Source of the DNA: Cavia porcellus
Lineage: Eukaryota > Chordata > Mammalia > Rodentia > Caviidae
Length of the DNA: 64,000 nucleotides
Assembly (NCBI RefSeq): GCF_034190915.1
Contig: NW_026947486.1
Span: forward strand, 80,146,044-80,210,043
Direction of reading: 5' to 3'
The notes beneath the pieces are model-generated. The model was not told the origin of the DNA, made no database searches, and saw nothing but the letters and a program-made list of their open reading frames with translations. Positions 25,259 through 36,354 of the stretch are shown here, piece after piece; positions within the stretch are counted from its first letter, which is position 1; every line of letters starts with the position of its first letter. Made by a program: the position numbers and the translations under genes.

Positions 25259-25445
25259 AGCTGGGCATGGTGGTATATGCTTATAATCGCAGTATTCCAG
25301 AAGCCTAAATAAAGAGAATCCCAAGTTTGACACCAGCCAGAGCAACATAGTGACTTAGTGATAACCTGTCTCAAAAATAAATAAATAGGCTGGAGACGTA
25401 GTTAAGTGCAAGGCCCTGAGGTCAGACCCTAGTGGGGTGGAAAAA
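25259..25445 (+). repeat. B4-type SINE (B1+ID), sense
   Basis: 'gctgggcatggtggtatatgc' B1 start, a 'ctgtctcaaaaataaataaata' linker and 'ggctggagacgtagtt' ID half. Confidence 0.85.
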
Positions 25446-25617
25446 GTGGGACAAGGTAAGGTCTTTCAACGGTGATTAGGATATGAGAGTGGTTATTAGG
25501 TTAGTGAGTTCTCTCAAGCTGGGTCTGTTATAAAAGCCAGCTTGTCTTTGTCTCATCATATGATGTCCTGTGTGCTATGTCATAATGCTGAAAGCCAGCA
25601 CTATGTTTGGACTTCCC

Positions 25618-27080
25618 CGTTGTCTTAGTTACTTTTTCTTTGCTGGGACAAAATACCTGACACCCACAAGTAAAGGAAGAAATATTTATTTTCATTTATA
25701 ATTTGCAGAGATTTCAGATCTTGGAGTTGGCTGGCTTTAAGGTAGGACAGCATGACAGAGGAAAAAAGTTCATGGCATGGAAGGCAAGAGGCAATGAGAA
25801 ACAAAAGCTTTCCTTCTTCTTTCCCTTTTATTCCATCCAGGCTATAAGACTATTGGTTGGGGCCACCCACACTCAGGTGTATTTTCCCTCTCTAATCCAT
25901 CCAGTCATACCCAGAACTATGCTAAACCGATCACTGGACTAATCCAGCACATGATCCAGTATCACACATCCATAATCCAGTATCACACACTCACATCCAG
26001 TAATAAACATCCATAATCTAGTCACTTCCAAAAGCCCCAACTATGACCACATGAGGCTTTAGGGGGACATCTAGATACAAGTCATAACATTCCATCCCTG
26101 GACCCCAAAAGACATGTGCATAACCCTCTATGCAAAATATATTTAGCCCATCTATAAAATTGCTAAAATTTTAAAAGTTTCAGCATTGCTAAAAAGCCTA
26201 AATCCAAATTTTTTTCTGAGATGTAAGGTAAACTCTTCACTTCAAGCCAAATGAAAAGAAAGTTAAACACTTTCAACATAGTGTGTCGTAAGATAAGCAT
26301 TTCCATCCCAAATGGTACAAATCGGAGAATAAAAAGGAATGAGACCAAAGAAGAACAAAATCCAGCAGGGAAAACATTAAATCCCACAGTTCCATGTCCA
26401 ACACCCAGTGCAATCTGTGGCAAGATGTGAATTCCAAAGGGCTTAAGTGACCTTTGCCCTATGGCACTCTGGGTGTTATAGCCCTCTTAGCTTCTCTCCT
26501 GGTTCAATTTTGCTCAATTTTTGCAGCTTTCCACAGATGATTGAAGTTTCTGGCTTGTCAAACCTTCTGGGGTCTCCAATGCACTTTGAGCTTTACACTC
26601 AGTTTCACAAACTGACCTCTTAGTGGCATACGCCTGGCCTTCCAGCCTTCTTCTGAAATCTGAGTGAAAGATTTCCTGACTCCACAACTCTTACATTCTG
26701 CGTATACCTAACACCAACAATGAATGATACCAAGGTGTCCCACTGCTGGCTAGAGCAGTAGCAAGGCTTCTTTCTCTCTTGGATGTAGGAGTCAAGTATC
26801 TAAATTGTTGAGTGTTATGAACTCAGTCCCACTGAACAAATTCCTTAAGTTGCAGCCTTTCCAGAACATGGTGTCCTTGGGTGCGTTTCTCAAAGCAAAG
26901 TCTTTCACTTTTGCAAAATGGAGGCTGCAAAGTGATGCACTCAGGTCATATCCTTTGTTTTCCAGTTCTTAAGTATTTGGCTTTTTCTTTCTAATATTTT
27001 CAGCAACCAAGTTCTTCTGCTCCATCTTTGTAGTCCACAACTTTCCCAGAGCTTCCTTTTTGGCCAAACTCAGAATATTT
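25618..27080 (-). mobile_element. Old LTR-retroelement-like sequence, antisense
   Basis: It opens with 'ttagttactttttctttgctgggacaaaatacctgacac', reverse complement of the LTR-like end near 10,330-10,380. It continues with 'tcataacattccatccctgg', 'gaccaaagaagaacaaaatccagcagggaaaacattaaatccc' and 'tgggtgttatagccctc', a layout I associate with internal sequence of ancient MaLR elements in antisense. No intact gene remains. Confidence 0.5.
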
Positions 27081-27101
27081 TACTATTTAACTGGGCCATT
27101 T

Positions 27102-27372
27102 TTTAGAAAGAGGAGGGGGGAGGGGAGAGAAGGGAAGGGGAGGTAAGAAGGATGAGGAATAGGAGGGAAGAATGAAGAAAAAATAAGGAGGAGGAGAAAA
27201 AGTAAAAGACAGGGAAAAGGGAAAGGAAAGGAAAGGGAAAGGGAAAGGAAGGGAAGGGAAGGGAAGGGAAGGGAAGGGAAGGGAAGGGAAGGGAAGGGAA
27301 GGGAAGGGAAGGAAATGGAAGGGAAGGGAAGGGAAGGGAAGGGAAGGGAAGGGAAGGGAAGGGAAGGGAAGG
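27102..27372 (+). repeat. Purine-rich GGGAA microsatellite flanked by a 13-bp direct repeat
   Basis: The interior is (gggaa)n from about 27,240 to 27,372 with imperfect GA-rich sequence before it. The block is bracketed by aactgggccattt at 27,089-27,101 and 27,373-27,385, as expected for a retroposed insert with a tail that expanded. The - strand ORFs here (Pro/Phe/Ser/Leu repeats) are microsatellite translation, not a gene. Confidence 0.9.
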
Positions 27373-27567
27373 AACTGGGCCATTTGCTCTTGATTCTCAA
27401 GGTAGAGTTGGCTAATAGCCCCCAGTAGTAGCTGTACCACTGCCTCAGTATTAGACTGCCTTAAGATTACTTCCATCAGATTAATCCACTGTCCTTAATT
27501 TTAGTTTCTTGCAATGTCTCTGGACATGGGGAAAATGTAGACAAATTTTCGTCAGAAAATAGCAAAC

Positions 27568-27722
27568 AGCCAGGTGAACTGGTGCAGATCTCTTAACCCA
27601 GCACTTGGGAGGCTGATATAGGAAGATTGCCATGAGTTCAAGGCCAACCTGGGATATATACTGAGTTCAAGACTAGTCTGGACTACACAGTGAGACCCTG
27701 CCTCAAAAAAACTAAAGCAAAC
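27568..27722 (+). repeat. Long B1 SINE, sense
   Basis: B1 order with duplicated segment: 'aacccagcacttgggaggctgat', 'gagttcaaggccaacctggg', then 'gagttcaagactagtctgg', then 'tgagaccctgcctc'. Confidence 0.9.
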
Positions 27723-29100
27723 AACAGATAAACAAGAACCACATAGCCTGAATAAAAGTGGGTAAATGGATTCAAAATGATCAAGATATGTTGCGTGTAT
27801 ATGCCAACACCCAAAAGGAACACCACTATTCTGCATTAGAAACAAACACTTAAAGACAAGAAAGAGAATTGAATATTTAGCATGTAAGTATGCACCTTCA
27901 CTGTAGTGCTAGCTCATAAAATAATACTAAATTACTTCTATGCAGGAACACTTTTTCAATTTACACCCACTTCTGATTTTGTTGTACATGTAATATTTTG
28001 ATGCTAGTTATATTTTGGAGAAGTGACTGTGATAAACATGGGCAAAACAGATGACAAAATATCAAAAACTAAAGAAACAAGCCAAAACACTACCAGCATT
28101 ATATTGGAAATGAATCCTATATAATATGATAAAATAAAGTTAAAATCTACATGCATAAAAAGTGAAATTAACACTTTATACAACAAAAGCCAAGCTATAA
28201 AATATTCAAATTGCTTTATCTATTAGAATCAATAAGCATTTCTTTATATTTGCTATATAGTATGGTTTCCCACATACATTATATTGGGCTTATTTTCATA
28301 AAATCTGTACCAAACATAAGAAGTAATACATTTGTGTGGGAGCCAAGACTTATATTGGAACGCTTTGTACTTTCTGCTCAATTTTGCCATGAATCTAAAA
28401 TTTCCCTAAAAAACAAACTCTAATTTTAAAAAAGTAATCTATAATCATTGCAGAAAACTAAATTTACAAAGCAATAAAGAAGAAACAAATTTATCCACAA
28501 TCCTACAACTCAGAATCTTTCATTGTTTTTTCTAGCTATTTTATTTGGATATATTTTTAATCATTTAAAAAATGAAGTAGTAGTCATCTTTCATATGCAA
28601 AGGAACCTATTCTATATTTACAAGAAAACCAAAATGTTAACAACAAGAATTAATGTGCCTTTTAGAAATTAATTTAAAATACAATAGATCTAAACTTTTG
28701 GGTCAAATATAAATTTATTTTTACAATTGGTGAACATGCAAAGCAGTTGACATATTCTGAAAAAGAATGGAGTATATATATATATATATAATTGAAGTGA
28801 CAAATACACTTTTTTTCTTTTATCTCTCAACAGGATTGTAAGCTGAGGAACTAAAAATAAAAATACACATCAAGAATGATCTTAGAAGCCATGTTGGAAA
28901 TAAAATATTTCACTAAAGATATAGTATTAGTGTAATGAAAGAAAATTATACTAACAAGAAACATAACATATAAAAATTATACTGTATGGAATTCTGTGTG
29001 TATTTGAAAATGAAACCATAGAGAAATTCAAAGGTGAAAATCATACGAGATATGTATAGATGTTTAAAACACAATGAAAACTATATTTATGAAAGAAATT
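27723..29100. other. Intergenic, no gene seen
   Basis: AT-rich with a (ta)n run at 28,772-28,791. No coding signal. Confidence 0.45.
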
Positions 29101-29600
29101 GAAAAAACATGCATCAGTCAGCACTTACAAGAGAAACGGATTTAATACATGATATACAAACACAGTATATAAGAATTTTTAAGATTGATATACAATGGTC
29201 ACGCACAGAGTCAGGTGTTGAAGAATGCAGAAGGGTTGTTTGCGAGGTGAGGATCCAAAGAATCCAGTTGAAGGCCTGGAATGCACTGTAATGCTCTGTG
29301 CAAGTCCATGTTAGGAGGCCAAAGGCTCTGCAGTGGGAGGCTGAAGGGTCTGTGCTGGAAGCTGAAAAGTCTGCAATGGAACACAGCCTCAAGGTGAAGG
29401 TGGAGACTGGAGCACCTTCAAAGAAACAGAAGGAAGCCTTCCTTCTTTGTTTCTCTCTTACTACATTCAGGAGATAAACCTATGATTGCTCAGTGCTACT
29501 CACATCCAGGGTGAGTTTTCTGTTTTCAGTAAATCCCTTCAGCCACACTCAGAACCATACTCATCCAGGTCAGTTAGGTGTTTCTTAAACTGACACAGTT
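29101..29600. repeat. Possible unnamed LTR or interspersed repeat
   Basis: A GC-higher block with internally similar phrases ('ggaggccaaaggctctgcagtgg', 'ggaggctgaagggtctgtgctgg', 'gaagctgaaaagtctgcaatgg') spaced about 24 bp apart, followed by 'ccacactcagaaccatactcatccagg', which also resembles 25,890-25,925. I cannot name a family. Confidence 0.35.
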
Positions 29601-29624
29601 AACCATCACAAAACACAAATAAAT

Positions 29625-30250
29625 GGATTTAAATTCTGTATTCATGGGATGGAAGAATTAATACTATTAAAATACTCATATTTCCCAAACTAGTCTATAT
29701 ATTCAGTGCAATATTTGTCAAAATTCCAATAACATTTTCATGGAAATAGAAAAAACAATTCTAAAATTCATATGAAACTACAAAAAACACTAAATAGCCA
29801 AACAAATTTTGAGAAACAAAACGAAGTTGCAACTATCACACTGCCTGATTTCAAACTATACACAATACCTTGACACCGGCATTAAAAAAACAGATACTTC
29901 ACTAATGCAACAGAATAAATAGCACAGAAAGAAATCCAAACATTTACAGATAATTAATCTTGGAAAACAGTACCAGGAGCACACATGGGGGAATAAATGA
30001 TCTTGGGGAAACTGAAAATTCACATACAGAAAAATAAAAGAGGATCTCTATCTCATAGCAACATAAAAAATAAGTTGAATTGGATTAAAGACACAAATTT
30101 AAAACCTGAAAATGTAAAATTATGTACTAGAAGTAACTATATGGAAAAAATTTCTTGACATTAGTCAGAACAATGGTTATTGTACTACAACCTTAAAAGC
30201 AGAGATAATAAAATAAAAAATAGATAAATTGGATTTAAATCAAACTAAAA
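29625..30250 (+). pseudogene. L1 ORF2 3'-end fossil, sense
   Basis: Broken translation follows the ORF2p C-terminal order: 'ccaataacattttcatggaaatag', 'aaactacaaaaaacactaaatagcc', 'cacactgcctgatttcaaactata', 'ggattaaagacacaaatttaaaacc'. Many stops; the 5' part is absent. Confidence 0.75.
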
Positions 30251-30639
30251 ATTTTGTTGCAGGAACAGGGCGGCTAGAGGTGAGTGTCCACACACCATCC
30301 TGAGCCCTGGGAGTTTTGAATCATCACTCCCACCAATCAAGGAACTTCCCAGCTTACTGGCACAGTTGACTGGTTCCATACGCCTTGGGCCTGCCTGCAA
30401 CAACTTCCCAGCTTCCTGCTGTGCGGACTGGCTCTATGGGTCTGCCTGCACCCTCAATCCCCCAAACTGGGCAGCTGGAGGTAAGTGTCCCTGCACCATC
30501 CCAAGCCCTGGGAGTTTAAGATCAGCACTGGGACCAGCCAAGGAACTTCCAAGGTTCCTGCCACACTAGATTGGCACCGCAGGCCTTGGGCCTGCCTGCA
30601 CCACCCCCAGTGACCTTCTCCCAATCCAAGAACTGGGCA

Positions 30640-31740
30640 GCCAGAGTAACAGGAGCTGAGGGCATAGAAGATGATTTCCAACAGGCCCAGGGGAACCTTG
30701 GAACAACACTTGAAAATGGGAAATATAGGAAAATGACAAAACGAAAGACAAAAGTACAATTTCAAAACTCCAGCCCATCCCAAGAAATTTTAGGAGGTAT
30801 GTACATAGAAGAATATACATGCCGTACATCTGAAATACCTGAAATAATAGCAACTGATGTAAAGAAGCTACTCCAGGAAGCTTTAAAGGAATTCAAACTA
30901 CAAAAAATCTCCCAGATAAAAGAAGAAATGATAAAAGTAATGAAAGAGATGTTGAACATATCTAAAGAAGACACAGTTAAAAACATAGAGGAACAAAACA
31001 AACAGATAGAATCCCTGGATGAACAATATAAAAAGCAAACAGAATACATGAAGTAGATTCAGAGATATACAAGAAATCAAAAATTCTACTGAAAGTTGTC
31101 AAAACTGCCTCAAAGAAAGTGAAGATAGAATTTCAGACCTTGAAGACAAGATTGCAGCTAGTGATCAGGAAAGGAAAGATCTTTGAAAAATAACAAGGAA
31201 TCAGGAAATAATTCAATAACTGCAAGATGACCCCCAAAAAACAACAAAAGATTAATAGGGATTAATGAAAAAGAAGGGGATGACATAAAGGACATCAAGA
31301 GGATATTTAGAAAAGTAATAGCTGAATATTTCCCAAACATGAGATCAGAAACCAACATCAGGATCAGTGAAGCATATAGAACTCAAAATAGTCATAACCA
31401 AAATAAAACTACACCCAGATAAAAATCACCATCCCAGAAATCCAACATAAGAATACAATATTAAAAGCTGTCAGAGAAAAGACAGATCAATTATAAAGGA
31501 AAACCTATCAAAAGCACAGCAGACTTCACAGCACAAACAATAAAGTCAAAAAGATCATGGAGTGAAGTATTCCAGATCCTAAGGAAAATGATTTCCAACC
31601 TAGACTGATGTACCCTGAAAAACTGTCCTTCAAAATTGATGGTGAAATAAGATACTTCCAAGACAAAGAATAGCTGAAGAACTACATGATCACCAAGCCA
31701 GCCCTACAAAGAATACTGAAAGAAAATTTAGGGACACTTA
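30640..31740 (+). pseudogene. L1 ORF1, stop-interrupted
   Basis: This is the L1 RNA-binding chaperone gene. The open part ends at 31,056 after EQYKKQTEYMK; homology then continues in the same element with stops, through the RNA-binding and C-terminal regions ('atcaccatcccagaaatccaacataag', 'gatgtaccctgaaaaactg'). Human-type ORF1p is about 340 residues; this copy spans a comparable length but cannot make it. Confidence 0.75.
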
Positions 31741-31806
31741 GGAAAAAAACACTAAGCAAAGCAGACAATTAAACAGAAAAGAAATAAAAAGATGCAACAG
31801 CAGAAA

Positions 31807-33416
31807 GATAACATGTCAACAATAAACCAACATATAACACTTATAACCATTAACGTAAATGGTCTCAATGCACCAATTAAAAGAAACAGACTGGCAGAAT
31901 GGATTAAGAAATAATATCCAACCATATGCTGTCTACAAAAAACCCATATAACCCAAAATGATACACACAGACTGAAAGTCAAAGAATAGAAAATAATACT
32001 TCATGCAACAGGAACACAAGAAAAAGCGGAGGTAGCTATTCTGTTTCCAGACAATGTGAACTTCAAACCAAGAATGATCAGAAGAGATAAAGAAAATCAT
32101 TACATACTGGTTAGGGGAAAACTTCAAGAGGAATTGATAACAATCTTAAATATATATGCACCAAATTCCAGAGCAACCAAGTTATACAAAGCAAGTACGA
32201 ATAGAAATGAAAAATCAAATCAGCAATAACACAGTAATAACAGGAGACCTTAACACACCATTGACACCAAGGGACAGATAAACCAGACAGAAAATCAGCA
32301 AGGAAATAACAGATATTAATCACACTTGTGAACAAATGGACTTGATAGACATACACACAGTGTTCCATCCAACAACATCAGAATACACATTCTTCTGAGC
32401 AGTACATGGGACATTCTCTAAAATAGACCAAATACTACCCACAGAACATATTTAAATAAAAGCAAAAAAGAGTTGAAATTATCCCATGTATGTTATCAAA
32501 CCATAGTGTCATAAAACCAGAAATTAATGAAAAAAGAATCTGTAACAATCCCACAAACACATGGAAATTGTATAACACACTCTTGAGCAATCAGTGGGTC
32601 TCAGGGGAAAATAAAGAAGAAATTAAAAAATACCTAAAGGCAAACTAAAATACAAATACAACATACTGGAATCTGTGTGATGCAATAAAAGCAGTCCTCA
32701 GAGGAAAATTTATTGCACTGAGTTCCCACATCAGGAAAACAGAATGAATACATATAAATAACCTGATGCTACACCTCAAACATCTAGAAAAAGAAGAGCA
32801 AGTCAAGTCCAAAGCCAAAAGAAAGGAGGAAATTACAAAAATAGGGGCAGAAATAAATGCAATAGGGACTAAGAAAACAATCCAAAGAATCAATGAATCA
32901 AAGAGTTGGTTCTTTGAAAGAAAAAATAAAATTGATAAGCCCCTAACCAACCTTATTAAAAAAGGGAAGGGGAAGAAAAAGCTCAAATTCATGCAAAAAG
33001 GAATGAAAAAGGTGAAATCACTACAGAGTCTGTAGAAATAGAGAAGATCATCAACACCTATTTTGAAAACATCTACTCTCATACGTTTGATAACACAGAA
33101 GAAATGTACAGATTCCTAGAAACATATGAAGTACCAAAGCTAGGTCAAGAAGATGTAAAATGGCTGAATAACCCAATTTCTATTATTGAAATTGAAAATG
33201 TAATTAAGTCCTTAACTACAAAGAAGAGCTCAGGCCCAGATGGATTCACTGTGGAATTCTACAATGAATATAAAGAAGACTCACTATTGATACTCCTCAA
33301 ATTCTTCAATGAAATTGAAAGGGAAGCAATCCTTCCTAAGTCATTCCTGGAAGCAAATATTACTCTAGTACCAAAACCTGAGAAAGGCCCAACTAAAAAA
33401 GAGAAGTACAGACACT
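31807..33416 (+). pseudogene. L1 ORF2 5' half, broken
   Basis: Endonuclease-domain text (LITINVNGLNAPIKRNRLAE) is quickly followed by a stop, then EN-domain and linker homology, and the RT front with the conserved SSGPDGF box near 33,228-33,250 and LEANITLVPKPEK near 33,350. About half the usual ORF2 length is present; the catalytic RT centre and C-terminus are lost at the junction with element C. Confidence 0.8.
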
Positions 33417-34193
33417 TAAGTAGAGGGAGTAGCAAAGATGGCAGATAGATAACAACTATCTGTAGACGCTCCCTGAGATAGTCAACTTAGAATTCAACAT
33501 AATACAGAGTGGGGAGCCCCAAACAGAGGGAGGTGAATTCTCTCATCCCAAGAAGAAATTAACATAACTTGCCAACTATTCGAAGTCCTCCCGCAACTTG
33601 CCAGGGTCCCGCTGTGACTTGCCAAGCCCTCTGAGGTCCTGCCACTTTGATTCACTGGAGGCACATTTACATTGAGTTAGGGGGTGAGCAAGCCTAACAG
33701 AAGGCTGAGTTGGCAGGGTGCCTACGTAAACCTGTGGTGAGTGCTGGGAGTGGAGCCATTGCATAAATAGGGGGGATCTGGCAGACAACATTGTGGGATT
33801 GGGCAGGACTGACATGTACAAGGGGCAGCAGTGACTTCAGTCTATTGTTCCCTTCCCAAATGGCATTGGAGGAGTGAGCTAGGCCTGGGTCACATGACCC
33901 GGCTGAGACCCAATAGGTTATCCAAGGTCATGTCCCTGCAGCAGTGGTGCACACTAACCACACTGGCCAGTGGGGCCTCGGAGGTTTGGCTGGTCCAGAG
34001 GGGAGGCAGAGCAAAGTAATACTAGTAAAGGCCATAGCACCTTGACTGATCCAGAGGGGAGGGGCCAGCATAAGCTGTCCCTGTGTGCAACTCACTAGCA
34101 CATGGCAGTGGGAAGGGTCATCTAGCCAGCATGCTTCAGAAGAATTGTAACCAACAAAGAAAGAAACTGGGGCCTCCTGGAAGAAGCAAAAAA

Positions 34194-35297
34194 GATGGGA
34201 AGAGGAAGCAACAACAAAAAGTGCTCAGGACCCAACCCTGAGAACATTGACCCAGGACAGGTAAATACAAAGGAGAATGAGAACAGCAAACATGCAATAT
34301 CAGATACAGTGCCAGTGGACATAAAGAGATATATTTGGAACCTCATAGATGAACTCAAAAGTGAAATATTTAGCCAAATAAAGCAAGATATAAGAAGATT
34401 AATAAAAGAGATACTAAGCACCCCTCAAGCAGACACAGGGGGACGAAGGGAGGAACTCAAACAAAGGAGAGAACCATTTGGTGAAGAATATTTTAAAAAA
34501 ATGGGGCTGGGGATTTAGCTCAGTGGCATAAGCACCTGCTTTGCAAGCGCATGGTCATGAGTTCGATCCCCGGTACCAATAAAAAAAAGAATATTAAAAA
34601 AATATAGAATACATGAAGCAGATTCAAAGAGATCACCAGCAAATTAAAAACTCTATGGAAAGATGACAGATTAGCTTGAAAGAAACTAAGGATAGATTAT
34701 CCAAACTGGAAGACAATTTTGCTATGTGGGAGTATGAAAGGAAAAACTTTTTAAAAATAACAAGGAAACAAGCAATAACAATACAAAGGCTAGAAGATGG
34801 CAAAAGGATCTATAACTTGAGAATAAAGAATGTAAATGAAGAAGCTGGGATTCAAACAGAGGCTATTCACAGAAATAATTAAGGAAAACTTCCCAAACAT
34901 AGGAAAAGAAAATGATATTCAGATGTATGAGGCATACAGAACTCCAGCCACCTACAACCAAAACAGAGCTACATCCAGGAATATAATAATCAAGATTCCA
35001 GAAATTCAATATAAGAACAGAATATGAAAAGCTGTTAGAGACAAGAAATACATCACCTATAAAGGAAGGCCCATCAGAATAATGGCAGACTTCTCAACAC
35101 AAACTATCAAGTCAAGAAGAGCCTGGAGCAAAATATTCCAAGCCCTGAAAGAAAATAACCTCCATTCCAGATGGATATACCCTGCTAAACTGTGTCTAGA
35201 AATTAATGGAGAAACAAGATGCTTCCAAGACAAAGAGGAACTTGAAAATTTGCAACCACCATTCCAACTCTACAGAGAATACTGCAGGGCATTCTAG
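34194..35297 (+). pseudogene. ORF1 of element C, broken and SINE-interrupted
   Basis: It opens MGRGSNNKKCSGPNPE, close to the start of B's ORF1 (MGRGSNKKGSSAPNPE). It includes coiled-coil-like text, then an ID SINE at 34,503, then SLKETKDRLSKLEDNFAMWE, YNLRIKNVNEEAGIQT (RRM region) and the C-terminal part SRWIYPAKLCLEINGETRCF. Frameshifts occur near 34,860 and 35,020. L1 ORF1p family; non-functional. Confidence 0.8.
34503..34587 (+). repeat. ID SINE inside element C ORF1
   Basis: A box tagctcagtgg (34,516-34,526) and B box gttcgatcc (34,561-34,569) are intact. Imperfect flanking repeat agaatatt(tt)aaaaaaat at 34,485-34,502 and 34,588-34,603. Confidence 0.9.
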
Positions 35298-35786
35298 AGA
35301 GAGAGAAAAGTACTAGGATTCCAGGAGCAGTGGCAGAGAGGCCTCAATGAATGGAGCAGAAAATAGAATGAAGAAGATAAGCAGACAACTGGTGGCCAAA
35401 AAGAGCATAACAGAAATGAGACAGAGAAGGTTGGTTATAATCTCTAATATAGATGGCCTTGATACACTAAATTTAAAAAAAGAAAAATAAAGAACCATAC
35501 ATGGAGTAGTCGAGAGGTAAGTTCCACTGAGATGCTATTTATAGGAAATATAATTAACATGAAAAAAAGTACATGGGCAGAAAATCAAATATGAAAAAAC
35601 AATGCTCTATGTGACAGAGAACCAGAGAGTAATAGGGGCAACTAGACTAGTATTTGTGGATAGGTTGGAAGGACAGGCTTCAATAGCTAAAGGAATACAA
35701 TTAGAGATTAAGTCCAGGAGAGAAAAGGTTCAGAACCACTTAAGTAAATAGCAGGTTGCTTCCCCCCAATTTAAAATCAGGGGTCT

Positions 35787-36340
35787 ATGAGATAGACAAT
35801 TCTTTTTAAGGAAACAAGAGACATTATGGTAACCATTGTTGATAACCTTGTACTCTGTTTTTACATCGTGTGCTATGTCTATCCTTGGTTTTGACTGACA
35901 GCTGTGTTTTGCCATATTTGACTTTATTCTCTCCCAAAAAAAATAGTCATAAGAACTAAGGAGTAATAAAACCCAAAATGTGTAAATTTTGTTGTAAAAA
36001 AGAGAGGGGGGAAAAAGTGCTCTAAAGGATACAACAGCAAGTATGTTTAGGGGTGTTAAATAGATGACCATATTAACGTTTTTGGTTGGATCATTGAACA
36101 CAACTGTTTGCAGTCTCACTGTTTGAATGTCCACTTTGTATGCTTTGATACTATGACTTGAGCAACTATCTCTAAGATGATAATATGTAATCTATTAACT
36201 GGTGATTTCTTACTGGGTTTTTTTTTTTTTTTTTGGTAGTTCTGTATTACTTGTACCCTTACACTGCTTTGTTTCGTTTTGTTTTTTCTCTTTTTCCTTT
36301 TAAATAAAATTTTGAAAAAAGAGAAAAAATAAAATAAAAT
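35787..36340 (+). mobile_element. 5'-truncated copy E of the 3' region, nested in C
   Basis: It starts in the 'atagacaattct...cattatggtaaccattgttgat' segment also found at 2475-2530 and 41,275-41,325, and ends in (aaaat)n after AATAAA. The 14-bp repeat aaaatcaggggtct flanks it exactly (35,773-35,786 and 36,341-36,354), so it inserted into element C by target-primed reverse transcription. Confidence 0.88.
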
Positions 36341-36354
36341 AAAATCAGGGGTCT

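Larger units (their letters stand above)
30258..33416 (+). mobile_element. L1 with monomer-like 5'UTR, ORF1 and front of ORF2, truncated
   Basis: The 5'UTR (30,258-30,620) contains repeated units: ggcggctagaggtgagtgtcc near 30,268 recurs as ggcagctggaggtaagtgtcc near 30,469, and an aacttcccagctt unit recurs at about 30,345, 30,403 and 30,542. ORF1 follows (30,640-31,740, stop-interrupted; coiled-coil-like KKLLQEALKEFKLQKISQIK). ORF2 starts at about 31,807 (MSTINQHITLITINVNGLN, endonuclease front) and runs with stops into the RT domain front (IENVIKSLTTKKSSGPDGFT). It ends at EKYR just where element C begins. The copy is dead. Confidence 0.85.
33417..35786 (+). mobile_element. ORF2-less L1-related element C, left part
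   Basis: The 5'UTR head (agtagcaaagatggcagatagataacaac) is a diverged version of the head of elements A and B. ORF1 starts at 34,194 (MGRGSNNKKCSGPNPE) and runs broken to 35,297. After ORF1 there is about 380 bp that resembles a decayed ORF2 endonuclease front: VIISNIDGLDTLNLKKK near 35,434-35,486 and LVFVDRLEGQASIAKG near 35,650-35,697. The element is interrupted at 35,786 by insert E and resumes at 36,355. Confidence 0.75.

Noticed and set aside
27083..27476. Pro/Phe/Ser/Leu-repeat ORFs on the - strand
   Set aside because: They are translations of the GGGAA microsatellite.
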